From Streptomyces sp. NRRL F-6676 (GTDB lineage Bacteria; Actinomycetota; Actinomycetes; Streptomycetales; Streptomycetaceae): a stretch of 64,000 nt of DNA. Positions 6,933-15,805 of this stretch are shown piece after piece. Made by a program: the position numbers and the translations under genes. The notes beneath the pieces were generated by a model that had not been told where the DNA came from, searched no databases, and saw only the letters and a list, made by a program, of their open reading frames with translations. Every line of letters begins with the position of its first letter. The first letter of the stretch is position 1. Location of the stretch: positions 1-64,000 of the forward strand of contig NZ_JOHS01000042.1 of assembly GCF_000725625.1 (NCBI RefSeq). Direction: 5' to 3'.

Positions 6933-7978
6933 GGGTGTCCTTCAAAGGTGGAGGGCAGGAACAGCAGGACGGCAATGCCGGCGGAGGCGACCGGGATGTG
7001 GGTGAGGAAGCGGACGGCGGCGCAGAACGAGGGCAGGCGGTACAGCCACTTCTCCACGAAGGCGGTGATGGCGCCGCCGGCAACCGCGGCGATCAGCATC
7101 ACGCCGCCGCCGACGATGAACGGGGTGGTGGGCTCGTTGCTGCTGGCGGCAGCGTCGTGCATGACGGCGAGCGTCCACTGGGGCAGGCCGGTGTTCCACT
7201 GGGCGGTGAACAAACCCCAGCTCCAGGCGCCGGCGGTCGCGGCCGCTCCGTTGTGGAGGATGAACCGCTGCAACGGGGTGAGCGACACCCACCAGGCGGT
7301 GAGAGAGCTGCGGTTGCGGCCGGGGCCGGTCCCCTCCCCTGCGCGTGCCGGCGGCTCCTGGCCTGTGCCGTAGTAGTGGTGATGCACCTCGTAGGTGTCC
7401 GGGTCTGGTGCCTGCGGAGCGGCGGTCTTCTGTACGCGGAACCAGTCGGGCTCGTCGCCCTCGAGCTCCGGGAGGTCTTCGTCCGCGTCCGAGGCGGCCG
7501 CGCCCTCGGCCTGGTCGTCGTCCTTGTGTCGACGCCAGGGAACACGAGGTGGCCACACCCTCTTCGCCGGCTCACCCGCGGGCTGCGCCTCTGCGGGCCC
7601 GGCCGGCTCAGCCGTGGCGTCCTGGCCCTCTGCGGGCATCGGCTCGTCGGCCGGGGCCTGCTGCTCGGGGATGTCCGTGAGGTCGATGGTCTGCCCGGGC
7701 ACGGGCAGCCGGCCGCCGGGCGACATCGAGATCCGACGGGTGGCACCGGCGGACGTCAGTTCCTGCTCGGGGCGGGCCGCGGCCGGCTCGGGCTCCTCGT
7801 CGACGGGCTGCTCGGCGTGACCGAGGGGCCGGACACCGATGCGGGACAAGAGGCGACGCAGCTGCGTCTCGTCGTCCGGGACGCCGCTCTCCGCCTCCGC
7901 GGTCTGGGGCGGTTCGCCCTGAGAGGTGTTGGAGTGCGTCCGGTTTCTCCGGCCGCGGGTGGAAGGGGTCGTGCTCAC
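6929..7978 (-). CDS. Membrane protein with a long acidic cytoplasmic N-terminus, 349 aa
   Basis: The start is GTG 7978, with GAGAGGTGAG as ribosome site inside the end of the preceding small gene. Residues 1-210 are disordered in style: rich in Glu, Asp, Pro and Ala. The rest holds three or more hydrophobic segments separated by polar loops. The stop overlaps the next gene. An acidic disordered tail plus a membrane domain is typical of plasmid spread or scaffold proteins, but I see no named domain. A longer frame extends upstream to 8533 and is rejected because it overlaps two better genes. Confidence 0.7.
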   Translation of the reverse strand: MSTTPSTRGRRNRTHSNTSQGEPPQTAEAESGVPDDETQLRRLLSRIGVRPLGHAEQPVDEEPEPAAARPEQELTSAGATRRISMSPGGRLPVPGQTIDLTDIPEQQAPADEPMPAEGQDATAEPAGPAEAQPAGEPAKRVWPPRVPWRRHKDDDQAEGAAASDADEDLPELEGDEPDWFRVQKTAAPQAPDPDTYEVHHHYYGTGQEPPARAGEGTGPGRNRSSLTAWWVSLTPLQRFILHNGAAATAGAWSWGLFTAQWNTGLPQWTLAVMHDAAASSNEPTTPFIVGGGVMLIAAVAGGAITAFVEKWLYRLPSFCAAVRFLTHIPVASAGIAVLLFLPSTFEGHP

Positions 7979-8148
7979 TGCTCGCTCACCTCTCGGGAGA
8001 TGGGGCGTCGCACGAGGGCGAGGCGGGGCCGGCCGCGCTGCGGGGCGCTGGCCGACCCGGCCGGTCCGGTAGCGGTGACGGGCCGGCGGGCCGGTGCGAC
8101 GAGGGCGAGGGCCTCGTTGACGTGCTGGTCGAAGGTGGTGGCGGACAT
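7975..8148 (-). CDS. Small basic protein, 57 aa
   Basis: Starts at ATG 8148 after GAGGA and ends with a TGA overlapping the next GTG by 4 bp. The product begins MSATTFDQHVNEALALVAP and continues Arg/Pro/Ala-rich. It is soluble and basic, with no recognised motif. Tight coupling on its downstream side and a good ribosome site are the reasons to accept it. Confidence 0.55.
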   Translation of the reverse strand: MSATTFDQHVNEALALVAPARRPVTATGPAGSASAPQRGRPRLALVRRPISREVSEQ

Positions 8149-8208
8149 GTGTGGTCCTCACGGTCGTGCTCGCGGGCAGCCCTCCTGAGCGCCCTGCGGA
8201 GCGGGGCG

Positions 8209-9756
8209 TCAGGGTCGGCTGCCGGCGGCGGGGACGAGGAGGCCGCTGTCGTGCTGCTCGAAGTGGTCGCCCACGGTCGGGTCGAGGTGGAAGAGCTCGT
8301 CGAGGAGCGGCTGCTGGCCAGCCGGCGCCGGGTCGGAATGGAGGTCTTGGCGGCCGGCGGCCGACTGCGGCGGCTCGTTCGCGAGGGCGAGGGCCTGGTC
8401 GAAGTGGTCCGGTTCTTCGCCGTCGGCGCCGTGCGCCGCGGGATGGGCGGCCAGCGCCTTGGGCAGCCACTCGGCCTGCGTCTTCAGGAACTTCTCGGCC
8501 CGCGGGTTGCCAATGCCGAGGGCTTCGGCGCACTTGTTGATGCCCCAGGCGAACGTGCCGTCATCCTTGCGCGGGACGATCTCGACGAAGGCGGCCATGA
8601 CCTCCTCGTCGGTCTTCCGCTCCGCAGCCGTGGTCTCATCCTGCTCGGCGTCGACGTCCGGGTGCGGCGAGGCGGTGTTCTCGTCATCGCTGGCGTCCTC
8701 GGGCCCACCGCTCTCGGTCATCCTGGCCTTGACCTGTGGCTCTTCGCCGTCGGCGGGGTGGGATGAGGGCGCAGGATGAGGTTCAGTTGCCTGGGATGGG
8801 ATGGTCGGGATGGTGCCGATCAGGGTGTTGAGGATGCCCTCGAACGCCGCGGGATTGCGCAGGTTCATCCCGGCGATGTCAGCCTGGCGCACACGGAGCT
8901 GGAGCCGGGCGACGACGCGTTTCAGGATGACGGGGTCGGAGCATCCCGCTCGTTCGCTGGCATCCTGGGCGCGGGCGTCGGCGTGCATCTCGGCGAGGCG
9001 GTATGCCCAGTGGGTCATCCTGCCGCTCCTCTTGACCGCGTCCTGGGCGCGGCGCAGCCGGTACCAGCGGTAGGCGGCCCGGGAGATGCGGACCTCGGTG
9101 GTGGCTTCCTCCTGAGCCAGGTCCTGGCGGGCGGCGAGGAGCAGCGCGACGCGGAAGGCCTCGACGGGGTGGAGCAGGCGCACCAGGGCGATGCGGCGGT
9201 CCGGGCGTCCGCCCTTGTTGCGGGCGGCGCGGCGCTCCTCGAGGGAGCCGATCTCCCAGAGCACGGCGGCCAGGACTGGCCACACCGCGCGGACGGCGCC
9301 GCCGAGGACGGAGTCGGCTTCGGACGCGGAGAAGACGGCGCTGATGCCGGCCAGGGTCCAGAAGAGTGCTCCGGACAGGCCCGGTCCGTCGCCGTCGTGG
9401 GCGCGGCGGCGGGCGCGGCGGCCGCAGACCATCGCCGCGACGTCGAGCGCGACGAAGGGCAGGAGGTCGAAGGGGGCATCCAGGCCCATCTGGTGGTGGC
9501 CGACCCGGCGCAGACCGGTGGCCGACAGGGCAGCCGCAGCCGCAGCGATGACGACGGTGAGGAGGTCCTCGAACCGGCGCCCGCGGCGGTCGGCGGCCGC
9601 GGCCCGCTCGTTGTCAGTGAGCTCGGCCAGGGCCAGGCGGCGCCGGCGCAGGGCGATCGCTGGCCCGAGGGTGAGGACGAGCGTGCCGAGGACGAACTGC
9701 CAGCTGCCAAGGAGCTCGGCGAGGTCCGCGCCCTGGGGGGCGAGGTCGGGTGTCAC
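8209..9756 (-). CDS. Multi-pass membrane protein with acidic C-terminal half, 515 aa (DUF2637-like by layout)
   Basis: Residues 1-175 contain about four or five hydrophobic segments with arginine-rich loops. A basic helical region follows (about 185-300), then an acidic linker (about 330-395). The stretch DEEVMAAFVEIVPRKDDGTFAWGINKCAEALGIGNPRAEKFL resembles a small helix-turn-helix. The layout of four membrane helices followed by a long cytoplasmic tail resembles DUF2637 proteins of Streptomyces plasmids, which often accompany transfer and spread genes. The match is by architecture only. The start overlaps the preceding stop by 4 bp. Confidence 0.7.
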   Translation of the reverse strand: MTPDLAPQGADLAELLGSWQFVLGTLVLTLGPAIALRRRRLALAELTDNERAAAADRRGRRFEDLLTVVIAAAAAALSATGLRRVGHHQMGLDAPFDLLPFVALDVAAMVCGRRARRRAHDGDGPGLSGALFWTLAGISAVFSASEADSVLGGAVRAVWPVLAAVLWEIGSLEERRAARNKGGRPDRRIALVRLLHPVEAFRVALLLAARQDLAQEEATTEVRISRAAYRWYRLRRAQDAVKRSGRMTHWAYRLAEMHADARAQDASERAGCSDPVILKRVVARLQLRVRQADIAGMNLRNPAAFEGILNTLIGTIPTIPSQATEPHPAPSSHPADGEEPQVKARMTESGGPEDASDDENTASPHPDVDAEQDETTAAERKTDEEVMAAFVEIVPRKDDGTFAWGINKCAEALGIGNPRAEKFLKTQAEWLPKALAAHPAAHGADGEEPDHFDQALALANEPPQSAAGRQDLHSDPAPAGQQPLLDELFHLDPTVGDHFEQHDSGLLVPAAGSRP

Positions 9757-10037
9757 GGGGAGTCCCTCCGGGCAAGGTTGCTGGCCGCATCGGCGGCCCG
9801 GGCGCGCAGCGGGTCGCCACTGGGCTGGATCGGGTCCTGGGTGACCCAGGTCCTGAAGGCGTCACGCTCGGCGGTGACCTGACCGAGCAGGACCAGGAGC
9901 ATCGCGGTGAGCGGGTTGACGGGCGGTACGTCGGTGCCGGCCGGTACGAGGACGGGGAGTAAGAGGACGTCGTCGCGGCGGGCGAGGGCGCTGACCAGGG
10001 CGCGGTTGAGGGCGTATGCGTCGTCGGCGGGGTTCAT
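9753..10037 (-). CDS. Small protein, 94 aa, coupled to the WhiB-like gene
   Basis: Starts at ATG 10037, overlapping the end of the WhiB-like gene by 4 bp, and its stop overlaps the next start by 4 bp. The middle holds a hydrophobic stretch (LLLPVLVPAG, then NPLTAMLLVLLGQV), which may be a buried helix rather than a membrane span. The C-terminus is charged. No family recognised. Confidence 0.7.
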   Translation of the reverse strand: MNPADDAYALNRALVSALARRDDVLLLPVLVPAGTDVPPVNPLTAMLLVLLGQVTAERDAFRTWVTQDPIQPSGDPLRARAADAASNLARRDSP

Positions 10038-10681
10038 GCGGCGACCGTCCAGCCGGCGGAACGGCGGTGGGCGGCGACGAGCTCGTCGCGGCGCCGGGCG
10101 GCCTCGCGGATGTTCTCCATGTTCTCCAGGCGCTTCTCGCGCTTGCCGGAGGTGCCGAGGTACTGACCGGCCAGCCGCTGAACCTCGCGCGCCGCGGCGA
10201 TGCGGGCCTGCTGCTGCTGGGCGGCGTGCTGGTCCTCAGCGAGGGCCTGGTCGAGCCGGTCACGCTCCATGACGAGCCGGCGCTTGAGCTTCTCGGGGGA
10301 CAGCCCGCCGCGGATGCCGACGGTGTCGCCCTCACGGAGGGCGAGTTCGGCGCACGCCGCGCGCACCGGGCACACAGAGCAGTGGTCGCGGACGGTCTGG
10401 GCACGGCGGCGGCGCCAGTCGGTGTCCGGCTCTCCGTCCCCCTGGTAGAAGTGGCCGATGTCCGGTTCGGCGGTGAGGCAGACCGAGTACTTCATCGCCT
10501 GGCGCAGTTGCGGGGTGCGCAGCTCCTGTGCGACGTAGTGGCCGTCCTGCCGATCAAGGAAGCCGCTGGCGACGAGGCTGTCGAGCGGGCCGGTCGAGGC
10601 GACGAACTGGGCGATGCTCGCCTCGGCCGAGCCCGGGTTCGGGCGGGAAGTCGGCGGGTGGGCTGCCATCATGGTGTTCAC
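10034..10681 (-). CDS. WhiB-like iron-sulfur regulator with extended C-terminus, 215 aa
   Basis: Four cysteines at residues 68, 101, 104 and 110 follow the WhiB pattern C...C-x2-C-x5-C that binds a 4Fe-4S cluster. Behind them GIRGG (122-126) matches the Wbl G[IV]-x-G-G turn, and basic residues follow it (SPEKLKRR). Wbl proteins are found in actinobacteria and their phages and plasmids, and act on transcription through sigma-70. At 215 aa it is longer than the usual 80-130 aa; the extra C-terminus is Gln/Ala/Arg-rich and probably helical. It is the first gene of a seven-gene leftward operon. A GC hairpin (10731-10759) and the palindrome at 10779 lie upstream. Confidence 0.85.
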   Translation of the reverse strand: MNTMMAAHPPTSRPNPGSAEASIAQFVASTGPLDSLVASGFLDRQDGHYVAQELRTPQLRQAMKYSVCLTAEPDIGHFYQGDGEPDTDWRRRRAQTVRDHCSVCPVRAACAELALREGDTVGIRGGLSPEKLKRRLVMERDRLDQALAEDQHAAQQQQARIAAAREVQRLAGQYLGTSGKREKRLENMENIREAARRRDELVAAHRRSAGWTVAA

Positions 10682-10730
10682 GCGATCTCATCTCCTGTGA
10701 CGCTCTGGTGGGTGGATGAGGCGCGTTCAC

Positions 10731-10759
10731 GGCCTCCGGGGGGACCAGCCCCGGGGGCC
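10731..10759 (-). other. GC hairpin in the leader of the WhiB-like gene
   Basis: GGCCTCCGGGG and CCCCGGGGGCC can pair with one G-T mismatch around a 7-nt loop. It lies between the palindrome at 10779 and the WhiB-like start at 10681, so a leftward transcript would contain it. An attenuator is possible, but there is no direct evidence. Confidence 0.4.
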
Positions 10760-10778
10760 GCTTGCGTTTTCACGCCCC

Positions 10779-10813
10779 ATCTGACTTAACTGACTGCGTC
10801 AGTTGAGTCAGAT
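10779..10813. promoter_or_regulatory. 35-bp palindromic operator between divergent regulators
   Basis: Two 16-bp arms (ATCTGACTTAACTGAC and its complement with one mismatch) flank TGC. Each arm also contains two direct half-sites, CTGACT and AACTGAC. It lies between the leftward WhiB-like gene and the rightward GntR-type gene. A TTGCGT at 10762 followed 17-18 bp later by TTAACT would place a rightward promoter across the palindrome, so a regulator bound here would block it. The GntR-type protein is the obvious candidate ligand. Confidence 0.75.
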
Positions 10814-10899
10814 CATGCATGGCGATGCCGATCACGTCAAGGAGAGGGCGGTCGATCACGTGACGAAGCAGCTGTGGCTGGTGCGGCAAGATGTGGGCA

Positions 10900-11594
10900 T
10901 GACGTCCCATCACCCGCACGAACGCGCCGCGGCGGCGCTGCGCGCCGACATCACGGCGGGAACGTTCGCCGCCGGCGAGGCGCTGCCCGGGCAGCGGGAG
11001 CTCGCGGAGAAGTACGGCGTCGCCCAGAACACGATGGGACAGGCGCTGCGCCTACTGGAGGCCGAGGGGCTGGTCGAGATGGCACCCCGCCGCCGGACCC
11101 GGGTGCTGCAGTCGTTCCCGCAGGTGGAGGTGCAGGTCTCCGACGCCGGCCATCTCTGGCCGGTCGACAGCGAGAGCCTCGGCCATACCGACCTTCACGC
11201 CGGCGCCAGAGTCGCCAACCAGCAGGCCGCGGAAGCACTCCTCCTCCCCCCCGGCGCGCGGCTCTTCGAGCGCCAGGCCGTCCTGCTCCACACGGGGACC
11301 CCCTGGGCCTGGCAGACGCTGTTCACCGCGACCGAGCTGAACTCGGACAGTGGCGGCCACGCCGTCACCGTCGCCCCCTTCGTCACCGGTGGCGCGCGAC
11401 AGGAGAGCGGGCACAGCAGCCGTTGGTCCGCGCGGCCGGCGACTGCCGAGGAGAACCGGCTGCTCCGGGGTCACAGCCTGACGGTCCTGGAGGTCCGCAG
11501 AGTCGGATACGTCGAGGAACGCCCCAATACATACCTGTTGACGGTCGTACGGGCAGATCGAGCGACCATCCTCACGGGAAGCTCCAGTTCGTAG
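10900..11594 (+). CDS. GntR-family transcriptional regulator (KorA/TraR type by context), 231 aa
   Basis: Residues 5-70 form a GntR winged helix, with ALRADITAGTFAAGEALPGQ leading into RELAEKYGVAQNTMGQALRLLEAEGLV. The C-terminal 150 residues fit a UTRA/HutC-type ligand domain, ending near RVGYVEERPNTYLLTVVRAD. I choose ATG 10900 because the domain starts immediately after it; in-frame TTG 10803 and ATG 10815 would add about 30 non-conserved residues and begin inside or at the edge of the palindrome. GntR repressors commonly control transfer and kil genes on Streptomyces plasmids. Likely targets are the 10779 palindrome and perhaps motif B. Confidence 0.8.
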
Positions 11595-11676
11595 CCCTCT
11601 GCCCCAACTGCCCTTTTTTGTTAGTACTTTTCGACGCCAAGCGGAGAACGCGCCGACAGCGTGTGCGCGACGGCTG

Positions 11677-11958
11677 TCAGGGGATAGGGTGACTTTCGCT
11701 TGATCCAATACGCCTCACCTCGGGCCCCCGGTGCACAGCGCCGAGGATGAGCCCGGTGAACCGAGAAGGCGGTTCTCCCATGAGCAGCACCGCACAGCTT
11801 CTGAGCGGCTCCGCCGCCCCGGGCGCGATGCTGCCATGGGCGCCGTCCGGCGCGATCGGGCCCAGAGATGCGAAAGCCCCCTGGAAGGGGGAGTTGAGGA
11901 TGTCGTAGACCTTCCGGGCGGGCACCTCTAGCAAAGGCTGCTCCTCGCCCCTCTCCAC
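11677..11958 (-). CDS. Possible small protein, 93 aa
   Basis: From GTG 11958 the frame reads EVPARKVYDILNSPFQGAFASLGPIAPDG and onward to a TGA at 11677. Codon third positions are mostly G or C and the peptide is not low-complexity, unlike the other frames here. No good ribosome site is obvious and no family is recognised. It lies in the 1-kb stretch between the GntR-type gene and the candidate replication gene. It may be a remnant. Confidence 0.35.
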   Translation of the reverse strand: MERGEEQPLLEVPARKVYDILNSPFQGAFASLGPIAPDGAHGSIAPGAAEPLRSCAVLLMGEPPSRFTGLILGAVHRGPEVRRIGSSESHPIP

Positions 11959-12289
11959 CGGCTTCGGAGTTAGCGGCTCCTCTGCCGGCCGTCACCGCTC
12001 AGTCCTGGGTTAGCGGCCCAGTTTTGAGCGAGGGCCAGACCGAATGGTCCGGCAATCACTGCCTCCAGCAGCAATCCCCCCGAAGGGGTTTGTCGTTTCC
12101 CGGGGCAACCCGGGAGAACGGGGTCCATCTTGCAGTACACCCATGCCCTTTGTCAGCTCGGACGCCACCGAAGCAACCCGATCGCGATGGTTATTCGCCC
12201 GTCCGTGACGCCAACGCCACGCTCCGTTCCCACTCTCGCGGCCAGCGCTCCCGCCGGGATCCGTCGTGGCCCAGCTCGGTCCAGTGGCC

Positions 12290-12440
12290 GGCCCTTGACC
12301 AGCTCCAGCCGGCACCCCTTGACCAACAAGGCCGATGCCTCGCTCCCCACAGCTGGCCGATGTCCCTTCACGGGCTTGGTCAAGGGGCTGGTCAAGGGGG
12401 CCCGCCGCCACCCCGGACACCCCCTTGACGCGCAGGTCAC
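12290..12440. repeat. Iteron cluster upstream of the candidate replication gene
   Basis: CCCTTGACC or its complement occurs near 12294, 12316, 12379, 12391 and 12421, in both orientations. This is the left edge of the CCCCTTGACC family that continues to about 18310. The rest of 11960-12290 contains no gene I can support; a TCCCGGG-GCAA-CCCGGGA hairpin lies at 12098-12115. Confidence 0.65.
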
Positions 12441-12469
12441 AGGCTTGCCAGGGATTTTCTCGGCCCGAC

Positions 12470-12502
12470 TGTCACACCGTCGGCTTTTTCGACACCCGTA
12501 GC
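12470..12502 (+). promoter_or_regulatory. Motif B, copy 2
   Basis: TGTCAC at 12470 and CGTAGC at 12497 are separated by exactly 21 bp. The second block (CACCCGTAGCAGCTG) is the most diverged copy. It lies 136 bp upstream of the candidate replication gene. Confidence 0.65.
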
Positions 12503-12637
12503 AGCTGAAGGGCCCTTTCCTTCAGCTTCCGCCCGAGTGCCTCTGGCCAGACCCCAGACCGCGCGTCCCCGCCGGACGCCGTCGAGACCCAGCGCACACG
12601 AGTCGCCGCCCCGCGGCGCCGGTGCGCCAGGAGAAGC

Positions 12638-14263
12638 GTGCCCCGCACAACAGCAGTACCGAACAGCCCGCCGCCAGCGGGCGATCAGGCGCGCCCGCAG
12701 CGCCGCCAGCGGGTCAAGGTGCCCCTGCGCCTCGTCACCAACCCGCACTACGCCGACGTCGCGGTGACCACGTACGTGAAGATCGCCGCGTTGGCCTCAC
12801 GTCCCGAGGGCTGCACGGCGGCGACTGCGACCATCGCGGAGTACGTCGGCCTGTCGAAGGCCTCCGTCGAACGCGGCATGACGCAGCTGATGCGCCCCGG
12901 GCCCGACGGCGTAGTCGAGCTGTCCTCGACCCGCCGTTCCCTGCCCGGCGGATGCGGCACCTCGGCGGTGCGCCGTACCCGGCCGCTGTCCGCGACCGAG
13001 CGATTCGTGTGGATCCCGGTGGCCGCGGCCGAGGACCTCACCCCGCGCCAGCTGCGCGCGTACGCGCTCATCGCCTACGCCCAGGCCCAGAAGATCCCGC
13101 TCACCGAGTCGGAAATCGCAGGGGCGCTCCACCACCACAGCGGCCAGCGGGCCGGACAGCCGCTCACCACCGCGGCAGCCGGTGCGATCGTCGACGAGCT
13201 GGAAGCAACGCGGTGGATCACCGTGGAGCGGCGGGCCGGCGTGCGCGGCCGCCACCACTTCATCGCTCACGACATCCCGTCCGCCGCCCAGGACCTGCCC
13301 TGTGGACAACCGTCCCCCACGGGCGTCGCGCCCTCCTCCACCTCTGCTCCTGGTGAGGGATCGGGTTCCTCGGCTGGTGCGGGATCACTCGCGACTAAGG
13401 AAGAACCTAGGACTGACCGACCTGATGACGAGCGCGCACTCTTCTCACCCGCCGTAGGCGAGGTACAGGTAGGTGAAGGTGTGGAAAACCGCTGTGCTCG
13501 ACTGCCACACGACTCCGGCGAAGACGGCCTCGCGCTGCGCGCGGATGACCACCAGACCCCCTTGACCACCCCCTTGACCAACCCCAGCGGCTCCTACGAC
13601 GGGCCCGGGCTGACCGTCAGCGCCCGGGTCCACGCCGTCCTCGAGCCGGTGCACTGGCTCTTCCGGCAGACCAGCGTCTACATGCAGCGGCGCATCGCCA
13701 GGGAGGTCGGCCGCCAGTTGCGCTCCGGCATCGACGACGCCCGGCTGCGGCAGCGGCTGGAGACACGGGTCTGTCGCACCTTCACCGACGAGATCCGCGA
13801 TCCCGGCCGGTGGATCCTCGGTGTCGGCCTGCCCCGCTGGGGCTGCGGCATCTTCGACTGCGAAGCCGGCGTCCTGTGGAGCAGCGGCCGCCGGTGCTCA
13901 GTGTGCGAGGAGATCGTCCGTGACCGGCGCCGCGCCACGGCTCAGCCCGAGGCGCCCACTCCCGCCATCGTCCATCCTGTCCCTGCTCCTGTTCCCGTCC
14001 AGCCGTCCGCTCTCGCGGCTCCCCGGGGCCGGTGCCCGGAGTGCGGCTGCGCCGTCCTGGTGCTGAACCGCGCCCAGCCAGCCCCCCGGTGCAAGCCCTG
14101 CCGAGAGGAGCACGAGGGTGGACGGGCAAGTGGTCCGCCCCCGTCGGCACACCCCGAAGTGTGCGCGGGATGGGACGGCAGTGGATGCACCCGTCCGGCC
14201 CTCGGCTCCACCGGCCTCTGTGTCCGATGCCGGACCCGCCGGATGGAGCGGGCCGCATCATGA
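12638..14263 (+). CDS. Winged-helix, zinc-ribbon protein; candidate plasmid replication initiator, 541 aa
   Basis: GTG 12638 follows AGGAG. The N-terminal domain (about 30-230) is winged-helix in style: TAATATIAEYVGLSKASVERGMTQL is a clear recognition-helix region, and a second similar unit appears near 145-200. Two-winged-helix architecture is typical of plasmid initiators. A disordered linker (about 225-320) follows and contains two CCCCTTGACC iterons within the coding DNA. The C-terminal part (about 335-541) has a helical basic block and three cysteine clusters (CGIF-DCE..CSVC, CPECGC...CKPC, CAG...CTR...CVRC), probably zinc ribbons. The surrounding iterons and palindromes make a Rep role likely. 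A gene regulator acting on the same sites is the alternative. Confidence 0.65.
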   Translation: MPRTTAVPNSPPPAGDQARPQRRQRVKVPLRLVTNPHYADVAVTTYVKIAALASRPEGCTAATATIAEYVGLSKASVERGMTQLMRPGPDGVVELSSTRRSLPGGCGTSAVRRTRPLSATERFVWIPVAAAEDLTPRQLRAYALIAYAQAQKIPLTESEIAGALHHHSGQRAGQPLTTAAAGAIVDELEATRWITVERRAGVRGRHHFIAHDIPSAAQDLPCGQPSPTGVAPSSTSAPGEGSGSSAGAGSLATKEEPRTDRPDDERALFSPAVGEVQVGEGVENRCARLPHDSGEDGLALRADDHQTPLTTPLTNPSGSYDGPGLTVSARVHAVLEPVHWLFRQTSVYMQRRIAREVGRQLRSGIDDARLRQRLETRVCRTFTDEIRDPGRWILGVGLPRWGCGIFDCEAGVLWSSGRRCSVCEEIVRDRRRATAQPEAPTPAIVHPVPAPVPVQPSALAAPRGRCPECGCAVLVLNRAQPAPRCKPCREEHEGGRASGPPPSAHPEVCAGWDGSGCTRPALGSTGLCVRCRTRRMERAAS

Positions 14264-15036
14264 GCCGCCCACTTCACCCGTCGAGACTCACCACTCCCGG
14301 GTCGCCCCGGGCCACCTCCACCGGAACGCGTCCCACTCCGCAGGCGCCGAAGGAGCAGAGCTCGGCATCAACCGCACCGCAGCGCCGTCGGCCGTTCCGG
14401 ACATCGGGGCCGCGGGCATGGTCGACGTCCCGGCACCGGACCAAGGTTTCTCGTAGCGCCACGGCCCCCTTGACCGGCCTTCCCCACCCGCCGGGCTCCT
14501 CCTTGACGCGCGGTCCGGGTCAAGGGGAAACCTGACCGTCCAGTGCCGCAGCACCTCGAAGTCACCATCGTGGAGTGGCGCCGAGGGTCGCGGCCGCCGG
14601 ATGAGTGGACGCCACCGAGGCCGATGCGTCGGCCCCATCCATCCCGGTCCACTCGCGCAACCGCCATCCATCGCCCGCCGCCGCGCACTGAGTGGGCTCC
14701 ACCGTGTGCGCGGTGGAGCCCACTCAGTGGAGTGGAGTGAGGCCCGACCCCCGCCATCGGGTGTCGCTCATCGGCCACTCCCCCCGGTGGACGACACCCA
14801 ATGCACCGGCCGGCCCGGTCTCCACTCAGTGGCCTCCACTCGATGCCCCCGGATCCCCTCGCACCGGTAGCACCCGCCGATGGGACCCGGCGGACAAGGC
14901 GAGAGACGACGAATGCCCGAAGCACAGAAGGGATCGTGGAGAGCGGGAGCATCCGTCCAGGACGTCCGCCGACGGCACCCTCTGTCAGAGCCCCTCTGCC
15001 CTCTCGCCCCCTTGACCATCTGCCTCGCGCAGGTTG

Positions 15037-15135
15037 CCCCACCCCCTTGACCGGCCTCCGTTCCACCCCTTGACCACCGGCCGTGGCCCTGCCGTTTCCC
15101 CTTGACCTCGGCCCAGGTCAAGGGGAAACCCGGCG
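15037..15135 (+). repeat. 99-bp direct repeat, copy 1
   Basis: By eye identical to 15707-15805. It holds three CCCCTTGACC iterons spaced about 23 and 30 bp and the 34-bp palindrome at 15095-15128. A third, diverged copy is at 17700-17795. Confidence 0.85.
15095..15128. repeat. 34-bp palindrome, copy 1
   Basis: TTTCCCCTTGACCT and its exact complement flank a 6-nt centre CGGCCC. Each arm contains one CCCCTTGACC iteron, so the palindrome is two iterons facing each other. Confidence 0.9.
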
Positions 15136-15706
15136 GGGCCAGCCGATCAGCGGACGAACGACAGTGCGGACAGGCTTCCTCCCGGGCGAGCACCGGGGCG
15201 GGCGGAACACCGTGCAGGGGTGATGGGGGTCCGGGGCTTCAGCACGACCTCGCGGTGGCGTCCATCGCAATGGACCGAAGTGTGGGTGGACGGCGCAGCG
15301 CGAGGCCTGAGTGCGGATGGACCCGAGCACCCCGCGATGGGGCCGGCCCATCCACTCGATGTACTCCATCCAATCCAGTGGACCGGAGTGGGCAACCGGC
15401 GCCGGAGTCCACCCACAGAGTGGAGGGTGGACTCCATCCGGGGCTCCGCGCACACCTTGGTGCCCACCCGATGGAGAGCCGGCCGCGCCATCGGGTGTCG
15501 TCCACCGGCCAGCCAACCCCAGTGGGCGACACCCAGCCGCCCACCCACACAGTGGGCTCCGCCCGGTCGCGAGAGGCCAAAGCGGAAGGCCGCCCGAAGT
15601 GTCGGTGGAAGGTGAAGCGGAGCGTGCCACACACCGAGACGGCCCCCAGCGAGCATCTGCTGACGGCGCCCTCCGGCCGCCCTTGCCCACCTGCACTGCG
15701 CAGGCT

Positions 15707-15805
15707 CCCCACCCCCTTGACCGGCCTCCGTTCCACCCCTTGACCACCGGCCGTGGCCCTGCCGTTTCCCCTTGACCTCGGCCCAGGTCAAGGGGAAACC
15801 CGGCG
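15707..15805 (+). repeat. 99-bp direct repeat, copy 2
   Basis: Second copy of the block at 15037-15135, 670 bp downstream in the same orientation. Exact identity of both copies points to recent duplication or gene-conversion-like maintenance. Confidence 0.85.
15765..15798. repeat. 34-bp palindrome, copy 2
   Basis: Same 14-bp arms and CGGCCC centre as the copy at 15095-15128. Confidence 0.9.

Noticed and set aside
12098..12115. Terminator for the GntR-type gene (TCCCGGG-GCAA-CCCGGGA)
   Set aside because: The hairpin is perfect but lies about 500 bp after the stop codon and has no T-run, so linking it to that gene is not supported.
14260..14535. 91-aa frame overlapping the candidate replication gene stop as ATGA
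   Set aside because: Despite the coupling-like overlap, the product is Ser/Pro/Thr/Arg low complexity and runs through CCCCTTGACC iterons, so I treat it as noncoding.
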